Shown: positions 46,084-55,294, counted from the first letter of the stretch. The stretch is 64,000 nucleotides of DNA from Sphingobacterium sp. LZ7M1 (GCF_024296865.1 NZ_CP101134.1:2976001-3040000), one strand, 5' to 3'. Notes: generated by a model not told the origin, from the sequence alone. Numbers and translations: made by a program.

Positions 46084-47994
46084 ATGATATCTATAAATAA
46101 CTTAACATTTGAAATTGGCTCTAGGGCATTGTACGATGAGGCAAACTGGCATATCAAACCAGGGGATAAAGCAGGTCTTATCGGTGCTAACGGTACCGGA
46201 AAGTCCACTTTATTGAAACTTATCGTAGGGGAATACGCACCTACCAGCGGGACCATATCCATGGCCAAAGACCTAAAATTAGGTTATTTAAACCAGGACC
46301 TCCTATCCTATCACTCGGAAAAAAGCATCCTCCATGTTGCAATGGAAGCTTTTGAAAGACAAAATCAGCTGCATACCGAAATTGAAAACCTACTCAAAAA
46401 ATTAGAAACAGACTATTCGGATGAAATCCTGAATAAATTGAGCGATAAGCAGACTGAATTTGAGGCATTGGATGGTTACAGTATCGAATTTCGTGCTCAT
46501 GAAATCCTTGCAGGTTTAGGTTTCTCAGAAGAGGAACAAAAAAGACCTTTGGCGACCTTCTCTGGAGGATGGCGGATGCGTGTGATGCTGGCCAGGATCC
46601 TCCTGCAAGCTCCTGACATCTTATTGCTGGATGAGCCTACCAACCACTTGGACTTACCCTCCATCAAATGGTTGGAAACCTACCTACAAAGTTTTGAAGG
46701 TGCAATCGTGATTGTTTCCCATGACCGCTATTTCTTGGATAGGATCATCAATAAAACGGTTGAATCCAGAAAGGGAAAATTGACCCTTTATGCTGGAAAC
46801 TACAGCTTCTATCTGGAAGAAAAATCATTGCGTGAAGAAATCCAAGGCAATCAATATAAAAACCAACAGGCCAAGATCAAACAAGAGGAAAGGTTGATCG
46901 AAAGGTTCCGTTCGAAAGCAAGTAAGGCTAAAATGGTACAATCTCGTATAAAAGCCCTTGACCGAATGGAAAAGGTGGATGAGGTGGATGATGACAACCC
47001 TGAAGTGAACTTCAGCTTTAAATTCTCCAAACCATCAGGTCGACATGTGGTAACTATGGAAAACATTTCCAAATCTTACCCGAACGTAGAAATCCTGGAA
47101 AACACGAATGGCCTGATTGAAAAAGGTGATAAAATTGCGTTGATCGGTGCCAATGGTAAAGGTAAATCAACCCTATTGCGGATCGTAGCAGATGCAGATT
47201 CTGAATTTGAAGGCAAGAGCACTAAGGGACATAATGTTTCCCAGACCTTCTTTGCCCAGCATCAATTAGAAGCCTTGCACTTAGAAAATTCCATTTTACA
47301 GGAACTGGTGGCCTTTGCGCCTAAGCATACCGAAACAGAACTACGTTCCATTTTGGGAAGTTTCCTTTTCACTGGAGATGATGTTTTCAAAAAAATCAAA
47401 GTCCTTTCCGGAGGTGAAAAATCAAGGGTGGCTTTAGCTAAGGCATTGACTGCAGATGCTAACTTCCTAGTACTCGATGAGCCGACCAACCACTTGGATA
47501 TGGCTTCCGTTAATATCTTGATCCAAGCCATGCAACAATATGAGGGTACATTGATCGTGGTTTCCCACGACCGTTATTTCCTAGAGCATGTGGCCAACAA
47601 GATTTGGTTTATCGAAGACAAAGAAATCAAGGAGTATCCAGGTACCTATCAGGAATATGAGGAGTGGAACTCGAAACGTGTGATCAAACCCGAAGCAAAA
47701 CAGGAAAAGAAACCGAAAGAGGAACCTAAAAAGGAGAAAGTTGCTCCTACTGAAGATACCAAAAGAATTATCCAGAAGAAAAACAAGGAACTTGCAGCCT
47801 TGGAGGAAAATATTGGAAACCAAGAAACCTTGGTTAAGCAATTGGAAACCGAGCTTGCTCAAGAGGAAATCTATTCCGATGCAGTAAAATTGCAGGAACA
47901 TACCAGAAATTACAACTCTGAAAAAGCCAAATTGGAAACCCTGCAACAAGATTGGGAGACATTGGCAGAAGAGATCATGGACTTAGAAAATTAA
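46084..47994 (+). CDS. ABC-F family ATPase
   Basis: A 636-residue protein with two ABC domains and no membrane part. Walker A motifs are [11 protein letters not shown] (about residue 37) and [11 protein letters not shown] (about 358). Signatures are [16 protein letters not shown] and [15 protein letters not shown], and Walker B motifs [14 protein letters not shown] and [14 protein letters not shown], the N-H-L-D of ABC-F proteins. A charged linker separates them, and a C-terminal coiled coil (about 565-636) is present, as in Uup/YdiF types. ABC-F factors act on the ribosome to resolve stalling or confer antibiotic protection. The start ATG 46084 is preferred to an upstream in-frame GTG/ATG at 46030 that overlaps pyrD. 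Confidence 0.93.
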   Translation: MISINNLTFEIGSRALYDEANWHIKPGDKAGLIGANGTGKSTLLKLIVGEYAPTSGTISMAKDLKLGYLNQDLLSYHSEKSILHVAMEAFERQNQLHTEIENLLKKLETDYSDEILNKLSDKQTEFEALDGYSIEFRAHEILAGLGFSEEEQKRPLATFSGGWRMRVMLARILLQAPDILLLDEPTNHLDLPSIKWLETYLQSFEGAIVIVSHDRYFLDRIINKTVESRKGKLTLYAGNYSFYLEEKSLREEIQGNQYKNQQAKIKQEERLIERFRSKASKAKMVQSRIKALDRMEKVDEVDDDNPEVNFSFKFSKPSGRHVVTMENISKSYPNVEILENTNGLIEKGDKIALIGANGKGKSTLLRIVADADSEFEGKSTKGHNVSQTFFAQHQLEALHLENSILQELVAFAPKHTETELRSILGSFLFTGDDVFKKIKVLSGGEKSRVALAKALTADANFLVLDEPTNHLDMASVNILIQAMQQYEGTLIVVSHDRYFLEHVANKIWFIEDKEIKEYPGTYQEYEEWNSKRVIKPEAKQEKKPKEEPKKEKVAPTEDTKRIIQKKNKELAALEENIGNQETLVKQLETELAQEEIYSDAVKLQEHTRNYNSEKAKLETLQQDWETLAEEIMDLEN

Positions 47995-48257
47995 AGTCAT
48001 TTTCTTATCCTAATTCTGACCTTATTCGAGAATCATTCGAGCCATATTCGAGAAATATTCTATCCACTTTGCGAATTTTCCGAATATGTCTCGAATAAGG
48101 TCAAACCAAAATCCAGGAAATCTCCTATTTCCCCCATCCTAACTTCACAGCTAGCACCGATGGCAATGCGATTAAGTTCAGTTTTTTTATGCTGAGAGAC
48201 CAGGGAATATATGGTTTTATTTGCATACTGTTCCTGCACCTTCGTTCATTTCAAATC
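47995..48257. other. Intergenic region with nested inverted repeats
   Basis: About 260 bp after the ABC-F gene. It contains the inverted repeats described at 48018-48102, the remainder showing no gene. Confidence 0.5.
48018..48102. repeat. Long inverted repeat, candidate terminator or structured element
   Basis: Outer arms GACCTTATTCGAGA (48018-48031) and TCTCGAATAAGGTC (48089-48102) are perfectly complementary over 14 bp. Inner arms CATATTCG (48043-48050) and CGAATATG (48081-48088) give a further 8 bp with an 11-base bulge on the left. ATTCGAG occurs three times within the left half. No T run follows. Confidence 0.7.
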
Positions 48258-48468
48258 TAAGATGAGAAAACTATTTTCTATCCATAGAAAGATTTTTTGA
48301 AAAATATTTCACCCCCGCTGTGGCTTGGCCGTTTCAAACATCCAAGTTCTACAAAGATTTCACCCCTTCCAAGGGTTTCCCAGATGATAATAAATTAAGT
48401 TTGTATGCTGCGGGCATATGCAATATGCCCCTACAGTTTCGGGGACTATCCAGCGACAAATTGACCAT
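48258..48468 (+). repeat. Composite intergenic repeat, copy B
   Basis: Homologous to 44617-44911 (see there). The hairpin at 48412-48430 is GGGCATAT / ATATGCCC with loop GCA, where copy A has GGGCTTAT / ATAAGCCC: the A-T pair is swapped to T-A on both sides, which keeps the stem. Confidence 0.7.
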
Positions 48469-48787
48469 GATCTTGGCCTATCCTCCCATCCATTTAATCC
48501 TGGTTCATTCCTTTGATCTTGGCCTATCCTCTCATCCATTTAATCCTGGTTCATTCCCTTGATCTTGGCCAATCTTCCCATCCACATAATCCTGGTTCTT
48601 TTCCCTAATCTTGGCCTATCCTCCCATCAATTTAATCCTGGTTCTTTTCCATGATCTTGGCCAATCTTCCCATCCACATAATCCTGGTTCTTTTCCATGA
48701 TCTTGGCCAATCTTCCCATCCACATAATCCTGGTTCATACCTTTGATCTTGGCCTATCCTCCCATCCATTTAATCCTGGTTCAAACC
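48469..48787 (+). repeat. Tandem array of seven 46-bp units
   Basis: Units start at 48469, 48515, 48561, 48607, 48653, 48699 and 48745, an exact 46-bp period. Each reads ATCTTGGCC, a variable middle, then AATCCTGGTTC. Two variants occur, with GGCCTATCCTC (A) or GGCCAATCTTC (B), in the order A A B A B B A. There are no unique spacers, so this is not a CRISPR array. Confidence 0.9.
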
Positions 48788-48897
48788 CGAACTCCAAATT
48801 AACGAAGAGAACTTAACGCTCATTATATTATACTCCCCTTCCATTTTGAATATCAGATTTGGCTGGAAATTTGTGCAGGATTTAATAAAACCAGATC

Positions 48898-49509
48898 ATG
48901 ACCGACATTCTACCTTTTATCATATCGTTATTTGTGGGAATTGGGCTTGCTGCTGCCACGGGTTTTAGGGTATTTCTACCGATATTCTTTTTAAGTCTGG
49001 GCTCTTACTTGGGTTGGATCCCTTTGGACGAGAGCTATGCCTGGGTAGGCGGACTACCAGCAGTCATTGCAACAGGCTTGGCTACCCTATTTGAAATATT
49101 GGCCTATTACATTCCATTTATTGATAATATCTTGGATAGCATTACGGTTCCATTGGCAACTGTTGCTGGATCTTTATTATTTGCAACGCAGTTTACCGAA
49201 GTGAGCAGTTGGATTCAATGGTCGCTGGCATTGATTGCCGGTGGAGGTACCGCCGCTACTATCAGTTCGGTGTTTGCCGGAACTAGGGCAGCATCCTCTG
49301 GTACAACCGCTGGGATCGGCAATCCCATCATCTCCACGGTAGAAACCGTTGGATCTACCATTATGAGCATCTTGGCGATATTCTTACCGATATTAGCCGG
49401 AATCCTAGTTTTCCTTATCCTATATTTCGCCATTAAATATGGTAAAAAACTATTGGACAAAGTCAGAAAAAAGCCAAAGGTGAATAAATTTAAGGATTCA
49501 ACCTATTAA
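48898..49509 (+). CDS. DUF4126 membrane protein
   Basis: A 203-residue protein with about six hydrophobic helices and the glycine-rich pattern of DUF4126: GIGLAAATGFRVFLPIFFLSLGSYLGW, then WVGGLPAVIATGLATLFEILAYYIPFIDNILDSI and GGGTAATISSVFAGTRAASSGTTAGIGNP, and a basic C-terminus. Function of the family is unknown. It overlaps the convergent acyltransferase gene by 20 bases at their 3' ends. Confidence 0.88.
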   Translation: MTDILPFIISLFVGIGLAAATGFRVFLPIFFLSLGSYLGWIPLDESYAWVGGLPAVIATGLATLFEILAYYIPFIDNILDSITVPLATVAGSLLFATQFTEVSSWIQWSLALIAGGGTAATISSVFAGTRAASSGTTAGIGNPIISTVETVGSTIMSILAIFLPILAGILVFLILYFAIKYGKKLLDKVRKKPKVNKFKDSTY

Positions 49510-50464
49510 CTCTTCCTTCCAAGTTTTCCTCGGCTACCTGGACAGGTTGATATTGTACCCAACAGTAAGATAGAAAAGGAAGTAGGATAAATACCAGAAA
49601 ACCCCACCAAAAACTGAAGATATTCCCTATAATAATACTTAACAGCAACACGATTACCGGATAGGAAAACAACAGTACGCCAAACAAGAGTGAATCATAG
49701 AATATACTGTTCTCTGTTTTCTGTTTTATTTTCTTTTTGACCAATTGATAGTACCAATTATGGGAATAATGGCCCAATAAAGCAGGGAACTTCATCCATG
49801 CACGTTCCTGTTGGATGCCATCATTTGCAGCTACGTAACGGTTTAACATTTTGGCATCCATTTCCTCCCTTAGGCTCCTGATCAATTCACTCGTCAACAC
49901 TTCAGAATTGTTCAGGTAGTCTGTCGAATCAATGGGATTTAATGCTTCCAAATAAATTGCTTTCGGCGTATCATCAAAGGAATTATAGCTGAGGATATAA
50001 GGTTGGACTTGGATAGGCACATCCATTTGCACCGCACGTTTGATTATGGAAGTTAAACCTGAGGTCATGAAAGGCTTCAAGTCTATTTGGTTTCTCGACA
50101 CGCCTTCCGGAAATATCAGGAGTTTGCGGCCCATTTTCAATTGGCGCACGCATTCATCATAGGTAAATCCATTGCTAATATCAGCATCCTGACTATCATT
50201 CTTCTTATAGATAGGCAACATAAAGAAACTACGTAACGCCCAGTTCGCCAAGGGTTTTTCAAAGATATCTCCCCTAGTCAGGAAACATATTTCCGAGGGT
50301 TGATGCACCGAGAGAACCAAGGCATCAAAAAAGGAATTGGGATGATTTGAAACGATTACAGCAGGTTCATCCTTTGCTGCTAGTTCCAAGTTTTTTAATT
50401 GCCAATCTGCCACATACCAGTTCATGCCCAGTTTGACAAATGATCTTAGGATTGGATAAAGCAT
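49490..50464 (-). CDS. PlsC-type lysophospholipid acyltransferase family protein
   Basis: A 324-residue membrane-associated acyltransferase. The catalytic block is VSNHPNSFFDAL, a His-x5-Asp variant of the H-x4-D motif, followed by RSFFMLPIYKKND and the substrate-binding FPEGVSRNQ (the E-G-x-S/R motif). Two hydrophobic helices lie near the C-terminus (about 258-300). Family members move acyl groups onto glycerol-phosphate or lysophospholipid. Its 3' end overlaps DUF4126. It is followed upstream by the ABC exporter in the same direction, 70 bp away. Confidence 0.88.
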   Translation of the reverse strand: MLYPILRSFVKLGMNWYVADWQLKNLELAAKDEPAVIVSNHPNSFFDALVLSVHQPSEICFLTRGDIFEKPLANWALRSFFMLPIYKKNDSQDADISNGFTYDECVRQLKMGRKLLIFPEGVSRNQIDLKPFMTSGLTSIIKRAVQMDVPIQVQPYILSYNSFDDTPKAIYLEALNPIDSTDYLNNSEVLTSELIRSLREEMDAKMLNRYVAANDGIQQERAWMKFPALLGHYSHNWYYQLVKKKIKQKTENSIFYDSLLFGVLLFSYPVIVLLLSIIIGNIFSFWWGFLVFILLPFLSYCWVQYQPVQVAEENLEGRVNRLNP

Positions 50465-50534
50465 AGATTAATATTCTCAATAATTAGAATCCAAATTTTC
50501 CTATAACAAAAAACACGCCTAATTTTAACAAATA

Positions 50535-52319
50535 CTAATCTTCTTTCATGGATTCGGTAATCTTATGGATATTGAGGCTATTGGCCATTGCGCTAAAAAT
50601 CTTATAATAAGCGCCATGCAGGTCAAATAGCTCTTCATGGCTACCATCCTCTACCACCCTACCTTTTTCCATCACAATGATATGTTCGGCATCAATGATC
50701 TGAGAAATACTATGCGAAACGATGATCACTGTCCTACCCACTTTGATGGCGTCCAAGCTATTTTTGATCTGTTCGGTTGCGATTGCGTCCAAATTGGCTG
50801 TTGGTTCATCCAGGAAGATAATCGGAGGATTCTTAAGGAACATCCTTGCAATGGCAATTCTTTGCTGCTGTCCACCAGAGAGCAGATGGGCTTCGGCATC
50901 ATAGCCATTCGGTAGATCGAGGACCTGCTCATGAATAGAAGCTTTCTTAGCGGCTTCGATGATCTCTTCCATACTGGCTTCAGTCTTTCCGTAACGGATA
51001 TTGTCGGCAATACTTCCTTTAAAAATATGGTTCCTTTGTAAAACCAAGCCGATATTCTCCCTCAAAAATTCCGTATCATATTCCCTAAGGTCCACCCCAT
51101 CCAGATATATTGCTCCAGAGCTTGGTTCGTAGAATTTATCCAATAGATTGATGATAGTACTCTTTCCGGCACCGGACAATCCTACCAAGGCGGTGTTGAC
51201 GTTTGGACAGATCTCCATGCTGACATTGTGCAAGGCCTGATGTCCATTTGGATAGCTGAAATCCACATTCCTGATCTCGATCAGCCCTTTAATTCTTTCG
51301 GGTCTATAGGTACCTGAAGGTTCCTTCTGCCCTTCATCCTCCAGGATGCCAAAGAAGCTTTCACAATAGATCAGGGCATCGTTGACCTCATCGTAGATCC
51401 GGTGAAGCTGCCTGATCGGTGCAGAAACGTTATTGAAAAGCATAATATGGAACATGATGGCACCGATGGACATCTGTTCGTTCAATACAAAATAAGCGGT
51501 CAGGATGATGACGATAACCACGCCGATCTGTTCGATAAATCCCTTGATGCTTTCAAAGATAAAGGAGGTTTTACGAGTAGCCATTTGGTTCTCGGTCATC
51601 TCGTACTGAATCTTTTTATGCTTTTCAGCTTCAGTGTCCTCACGAACGAAGGACTTGATCACGGTAATGGAATCTATCAGGTTGATCAATTGGTTACTCT
51701 TATTTTCCCTGTACTGACGCATGTTCCTTCGAAAGCCAGATAATCTCTTGGCCTGCAACTGAGAAACATAAAAATAAATCGGTATGATAAACAGGCCCAC
51801 CAAGCCAACATAGAAATTCGCAAGGAACATACAGACCAAGGCGACGATGGCATTTGCAAAGAGCGGAAGGATATCGATAAAGAAGTTTTGGACCAGTCGG
51901 GTCAGCGAGCTTATACCGGCATCAATCCGGGTTTGAAGTTTTCCGGACTCATTGATACTGGAAGTATAGAAGGCCATTTTATAGGTGAGGATACGATCGA
52001 CAATGGCTTGCGAAAAATCGCGGGCGATCATGATCCGCAATTTCTCACCGTAGTATTTTTGTCCAAACTGAACGATGGAATAGATAATTTCCTTACCCAG
52101 TAATATGGCGGAAATAACGCCTAATAGATAAAGTCCAGTTCGGAGGGGTGTCTTGTTGACGAGGAGGTCACTGATGGTATCAACGGTGTACTTTAGGATA
52201 AAGGCATTGACCTGTGCAGCAAAGGACCCAACAACCGTTAGGATAAGGGTATAAAAAATGAGATTCTTATACGGCTTGGTGAAGGGTAATACTTTTTTAA
52301 AGAGTTGGGATATGGTCAT
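50535..52319 (-). CDS. ABC exporter, fused permease and ATPase
   Basis: A 594-residue half-transporter with six helices (about residues 1-315; KPYKNLIFYTLILTVVGSF...) and a C-terminal ABC domain (about 340-580). Walker A is GLSGAGKSTIINLLDKFY, the signature LLSGGQQQRIAIARMFLKNP, Walker B IIFLDEPTANLD, and the H-loop VIIVSHSIS. Such homodimers export lipids, peptides or drugs; nothing nearby fixes the substrate. It may be cotranscribed with the acyltransferase downstream. Confidence 0.95.
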   Translation of the reverse strand: MTISQLFKKVLPFTKPYKNLIFYTLILTVVGSFAAQVNAFILKYTVDTISDLLVNKTPLRTGLYLLGVISAILLGKEIIYSIVQFGQKYYGEKLRIMIARDFSQAIVDRILTYKMAFYTSSINESGKLQTRIDAGISSLTRLVQNFFIDILPLFANAIVALVCMFLANFYVGLVGLFIIPIYFYVSQLQAKRLSGFRRNMRQYRENKSNQLINLIDSITVIKSFVREDTEAEKHKKIQYEMTENQMATRKTSFIFESIKGFIEQIGVVIVIILTAYFVLNEQMSIGAIMFHIMLFNNVSAPIRQLHRIYDEVNDALIYCESFFGILEDEGQKEPSGTYRPERIKGLIEIRNVDFSYPNGHQALHNVSMEICPNVNTALVGLSGAGKSTIINLLDKFYEPSSGAIYLDGVDLREYDTEFLRENIGLVLQRNHIFKGSIADNIRYGKTEASMEEIIEAAKKASIHEQVLDLPNGYDAEAHLLSGGQQQRIAIARMFLKNPPIIFLDEPTANLDAIATEQIKNSLDAIKVGRTVIIVSHSISQIIDAEHIIVMEKGRVVEDGSHEELFDLHGAYYKIFSAMANSLNIHKITESMKED

Positions 52320-52370
52320 AAAATTTAAACTTTAAAGTACTCAAAAAGTTTAAGCCTCCGCACTCTGTAA

Positions 52371-53330
52371 CTAATATTTTATAGGATAATTCTCTATGAA
52401 ATCAAACTTATAATCTTTGTGTTGCTTCAAGCTATCAATTAGATTGCTCAATAATTGTTGTCCTTTTTTATTTTGGAACATATCGTCATGCATCAGTAAA
52501 ACGATATTATTTGGCTTCAATGTTGATTTATTTCCTAACATGTTACGGATACGGCCATAGATCTCTTCAACAGACTGAACAGGTTTACCGGTCAAGCCAT
52601 TGATTTTCCATTCTACGTCCCATCCATAGATCTTATAGCCATTGACACCCAGTAGGTCAGCAGTTTGGCTTCCTGAGGTTAAATCTACACGGCGAACATC
52701 ATCAAATAACCAGATGTTTCTTCCTGGCATCCGAACGATCTTATGTTTCAGGCCTAAATCTGTTTCGCATTTTTCGAAATCAGCGACCGCTAGGTCAGGA
52801 TTGCTGTAAAATACATGGAATTTATTGGCAGCATGCGAATAGCTATGGTTGTAACATTCAACAAGTGGATTGTTCATATAACGATCAAAATCTCGTTTCA
52901 ATCTTTTGCTCATGCCAGCATGCTTACCTACTAGGAAAGCAGAGATCTTGGTGTTTTTAGCGGTGATAATGGAGTCGATAGCGGAACTACCAATCAATGG
53001 GCCGTCATCAAAAGTAAGGTAGATGTGCTTATCCTTTTTATTCAATTCACGGTAGATGGAATCTCTAAGCATCTTTTTAGCTTGCTTAGGTTCGATTTTA
53101 TTTAAGGAATCTACAGCTGGAAAATGGATTTTCCCTTTGTTCAGGGAGTCCAGGATATCCATCAGTTTTACCGTATCCTGTTGCAACTTGGATTCAGCAT
53201 CAACCAGTGAGTTTCCTGTCGAATCCGAAGGATTCGAGCTGTTAGGTGAGCCTACAATAGAATTACAGGAGTAAACTGAGATTAGTGTGGAAATAGCGGC
53301 AATACCAGCGACGATAGTCTTCTTCAACAT
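52371..53330 (-). CDS. Polysaccharide-deacetylase family lipoprotein
   Basis: A 319-residue secreted protein, lipobox SVYSC (Cys22), with a Ser/Asp linker and a NodB-homology domain from about 105. Metal and catalytic motifs: YLTFDDGP (the Asp-Asp of motif 1) and CYNHSYSHAA (the H-x3-H metal pair). Later, VRMPGRNIWL is the expected motif 3 (R-x-P-x-G), followed by GYKIYGWDVEW and IVLLMHDD. It probably removes acetyl groups from peptidoglycan or a surface polysaccharide. A TAGCTTTG box at 53359-53366 could be its -7 element. Confidence 0.9.
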   Translation of the reverse strand: MLKKTIVAGIAAISTLISVYSCNSIVGSPNSSNPSDSTGNSLVDAESKLQQDTVKLMDILDSLNKGKIHFPAVDSLNKIEPKQAKKMLRDSIYRELNKKDKHIYLTFDDGPLIGSSAIDSIITAKNTKISAFLVGKHAGMSKRLKRDFDRYMNNPLVECYNHSYSHAANKFHVFYSNPDLAVADFEKCETDLGLKHKIVRMPGRNIWLFDDVRRVDLTSGSQTADLLGVNGYKIYGWDVEWKINGLTGKPVQSVEEIYGRIRNMLGNKSTLKPNNIVLLMHDDMFQNKKGQQLLSNLIDSLKQHKDYKFDFIENYPIKY

Positions 53331-53358
53331 AGCCTTTGAGGGTCTCTTAAAATTTGTA

Positions 53359-53366
53359 CAAAGCTA
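53359..53366 (-). promoter_or_regulatory. Possible -7 box of the deacetylase gene
   Basis: TAGCTTTG on the minus strand matches TAnnTTTG; the leader would be about 25 nt. No TTTG at the expected -33 distance. Confidence 0.35.
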
Positions 53367-53389
53367 AAAATATTTGTCGACATAAGAAA

Positions 53390-53410
53390 GGGACTTCAAG
53401 CTGAAGTCCC
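53390..53410 (-). terminator. Hairpin terminator of the His-rich secreted protein gene
   Basis: Perfect 9-bp stem GGGACTTCA / TGAAGTCCC with 3-base loop, 25 bp after the stop codon; on the minus strand followed by TTTCTTATG, a weak T run. Confidence 0.6.
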
Positions 53411-53435
53411 ATCCCATTTATCCCTATATTATATG

Positions 53436-53924
53436 CTAATCATCGTAATGTCTTCCTTTTTTCCAACGCTTATCCATTTTTTTATGGTACTTGTAATGTT
53501 CTTTTTCCATTTTGCGATAGCGTTTATCGGCGCGGTGATGATGTCTTCCGCCATCACGGATTGTAACCTGAGAATAGTTCCTTGAGTAACCATGATAGCG
53601 ATCATGATAATGCCTATGGTTCCTCCAAGGCCTTGATTCATTGATCACCACTTTATAGGTTCTATGGAAGTCACGACCTCTATATCTTCTCGGTATATTC
53701 CTGTGTGACACCCATGTACGGCCATCGTAGTAGGTATAGTAACGATTAGAAACATCGTAATACATATCAAACTCTGGCATGTAATAATACCTGGCGTAGT
53801 CATAGCCAACTGGTCCCCATGAAGGTTGTACACCAATGTTCAAGCTTACATTTACTTGGGCATCTGCCGGTTTGACGAAGAATAATCCTCCAAAAACTAA
53901 TGCTGCGTAGAATAACTTTTTCAT
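53436..53924 (-). CDS. Secreted His/Tyr/Arg-rich small protein
   Basis: A 162-residue protein with a Sec signal peptide ending at PADAQ (about residue 22). The mature part contains a segment rich in Tyr and aromatic residues (YDYARYYYMPEFDMYYDVSNRYYTYYDG) and a tail rich in His, Arg and Lys, with stretches such as NHRHYHDRYHGY and RHHHRADKRYRK. Such composition suggests binding of metal or anionic polymer, but I know no family with a proven role. The Shine-Dalgarno just before it is unusually good for this genome. Confidence 0.65.
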   Translation of the reverse strand: MKKLFYAALVFGGLFFVKPADAQVNVSLNIGVQPSWGPVGYDYARYYYMPEFDMYYDVSNRYYTYYDGRTWVSHRNIPRRYRGRDFHRTYKVVINESRPWRNHRHYHDRYHGYSRNYSQVTIRDGGRHHHRADKRYRKMEKEHYKYHKKMDKRWKKGRHYDD

Positions 53925-53929
53925 AAAAA

Positions 53930-53936
53930 CCTCCTT
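53930..53936 (-). promoter_or_regulatory. Strong Shine-Dalgarno sequence
   Basis: AAGGAGG on the minus strand, 5 bases before the ATG at 53924, matches the anti-SD of 16S rRNA completely. Such sites are rare in Bacteroidota and I see none as good elsewhere in the window. Confidence 0.75.
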
Positions 53937-54155
53937 ATATCTTTAGGACCAATCGTCCGGTTATGTTTAATGTTCTGACAGGCAATTTGAAGGAAAGGAT
54001 TAATATGAAAATGTTAAAAAATGTAAATTCATAGCTACAGTATTCAGAATCAAGGCTTTAAAATTCATCTTTTTGTCATTTTTTACAATTTAACATTCAG
54101 CAAAACTCTCGAAAAATACTCTGTCTGCCCTACCCGATTCTATCAGCATTTTTGT

Positions 54156-54163
54156 TATCTTTG
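54156..54163 (+). promoter_or_regulatory. -7 box of ychF
   Basis: TATCTTTG matches TAnnTTTG; the leader would be about 20-24 nt. Confidence 0.5.
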
Positions 54164-54187
54164 TCGCAATTTTAACAAAATAGCAAT

Positions 54188-55288
54188 ATGGCATTACAAT
54201 GTGGGATCGTAGGCCTACCAAACGTAGGTAAATCAACCTTATTTAACTGTTTATCAAACGCTAAAGCGCAAGCTGCAAACTTCCCGTTCTGTACCATTGA
54301 ACCAAATGTTGGTGTCATTACAGTTCCGGATGCTCGCTTGAACAAATTAGCAGAACTTGTCAATCCGCAACGTATCGTTCCTAATACCATCGAAATCGTC
54401 GATATCGCTGGTTTGGTGAAAGGTGCTTCCAAAGGTGAGGGTCTAGGTAATCAGTTTTTGGGTAATATCCGTACCACAAATGCTATTATCCATGTCTTGA
54501 GATGTTTTGATGATGGCAATGTGATCCACGTTGATGGTTCTGTTGACCCTATCCGTGACAAGGAAATCATCGATACGGAATTACAGCTTAAAGATTTAGA
54601 TACCGTTGTAAAACGTATCCAAAAAGTTGAAAAAATGGCCAAGACTGGTGGCGATAAGGATGCAAAGAAAACCTATGAAGTTCTTTCTGTAGTGAAAACG
54701 CATTTAGAGTCTGGAAAATCTGCCCGTACTGCCCCTATTTCGGAGGAAGATTTCGAATTCATCGATGACTTGACCTTATTGACCGTAAAACCTGTACTTT
54801 ATGTATGTAACGTAGATGAGGCTTCTGTAAACACAGGAAATGCGTATGTTGATCAGGTTAAGGAAGCTGTAAAGGATGAAAATGCGGAAGTATTGGTTAT
54901 CTCGGCACAGATCGAATCGGAGATTGCCCAACTTGAAGACTATGAAGAACGTAAAATGTTCTTGGAAGATCTAGGTTTGGATGAATCTGGGGTTCACAAA
55001 TTAATCCGTGCAGCTTACTCCTTATTGGACTTAGCAACTTACTTTACGGCAGGTGTTCAAGAAGTACGTGCTTGGACCATCGAAAAAGGATTTACAGCAC
55101 CACAAGCTGCCGGCGTAATCCACACCGATTTTGAAAAAGGATTTATCCGCGCCGAAGTAATTAAATACAATGACTTCGTACAATTCGGATCAGAAGCAGC
55201 CGTTAAAGAAGCTGGTAAACTATCCGTAGAAGGTAAAACATATATCGTTGAAGACGGGGACATTATGCACTTCCGATTCAATGTTTAG
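54188..55288 (+). CDS. ychF: Redox-regulated ATPase YchF (Obg family)
   Basis: A 366-residue P-loop protein. The G1 motif is GLPNVGKSTLFNCL, the switch region DIAGLVKGASKGEGLGNQFL, and the G4 motif is CNVDE instead of N-K-x-D, the change that gives YchF its preference for ATP. The family's long coiled-coil insert (KDLDTVVKRIQKVEKMAK) and the C-terminal TGS domain (FFTAGVQEVRAWTIEKGFTAPQAAGVIHTDFEKGFIRAEVIKYNDFVQ) are present. It acts in translation and oxidative-stress control. Single gene with its own promoter and terminator. Confidence 0.97.
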   Translation: MALQCGIVGLPNVGKSTLFNCLSNAKAQAANFPFCTIEPNVGVITVPDARLNKLAELVNPQRIVPNTIEIVDIAGLVKGASKGEGLGNQFLGNIRTTNAIIHVLRCFDDGNVIHVDGSVDPIRDKEIIDTELQLKDLDTVVKRIQKVEKMAKTGGDKDAKKTYEVLSVVKTHLESGKSARTAPISEEDFEFIDDLTLLTVKPVLYVCNVDEASVNTGNAYVDQVKEAVKDENAEVLVISAQIESEIAQLEDYEERKMFLEDLGLDESGVHKLIRAAYSLLDLATYFTAGVQEVRAWTIEKGFTAPQAAGVIHTDFEKGFIRAEVIKYNDFVQFGSEAAVKEAGKLSVEGKTYIVEDGDIMHFRFNV

Positions 55289-55294
55289 GTAAAT

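Noticed and set aside
46032..46268. 79-codon N-terminal extension of pyrD
   Set aside because: It would run across the ABC-F start region on the opposite strand; class 2 enzymes start at the amphipathic helix found at 46031.
48469..48787. Possible CRISPR array
   Set aside because: Units repeat completely with no unique spacers, the period is uniform at 46 bp, and no cas genes are present.
44100..48800. Transposon carrying pyrD and the ABC-F gene
   Set aside because: The flanking repeats are direct and intergenic; no transposase, terminal inverted repeats or target duplication were seen.
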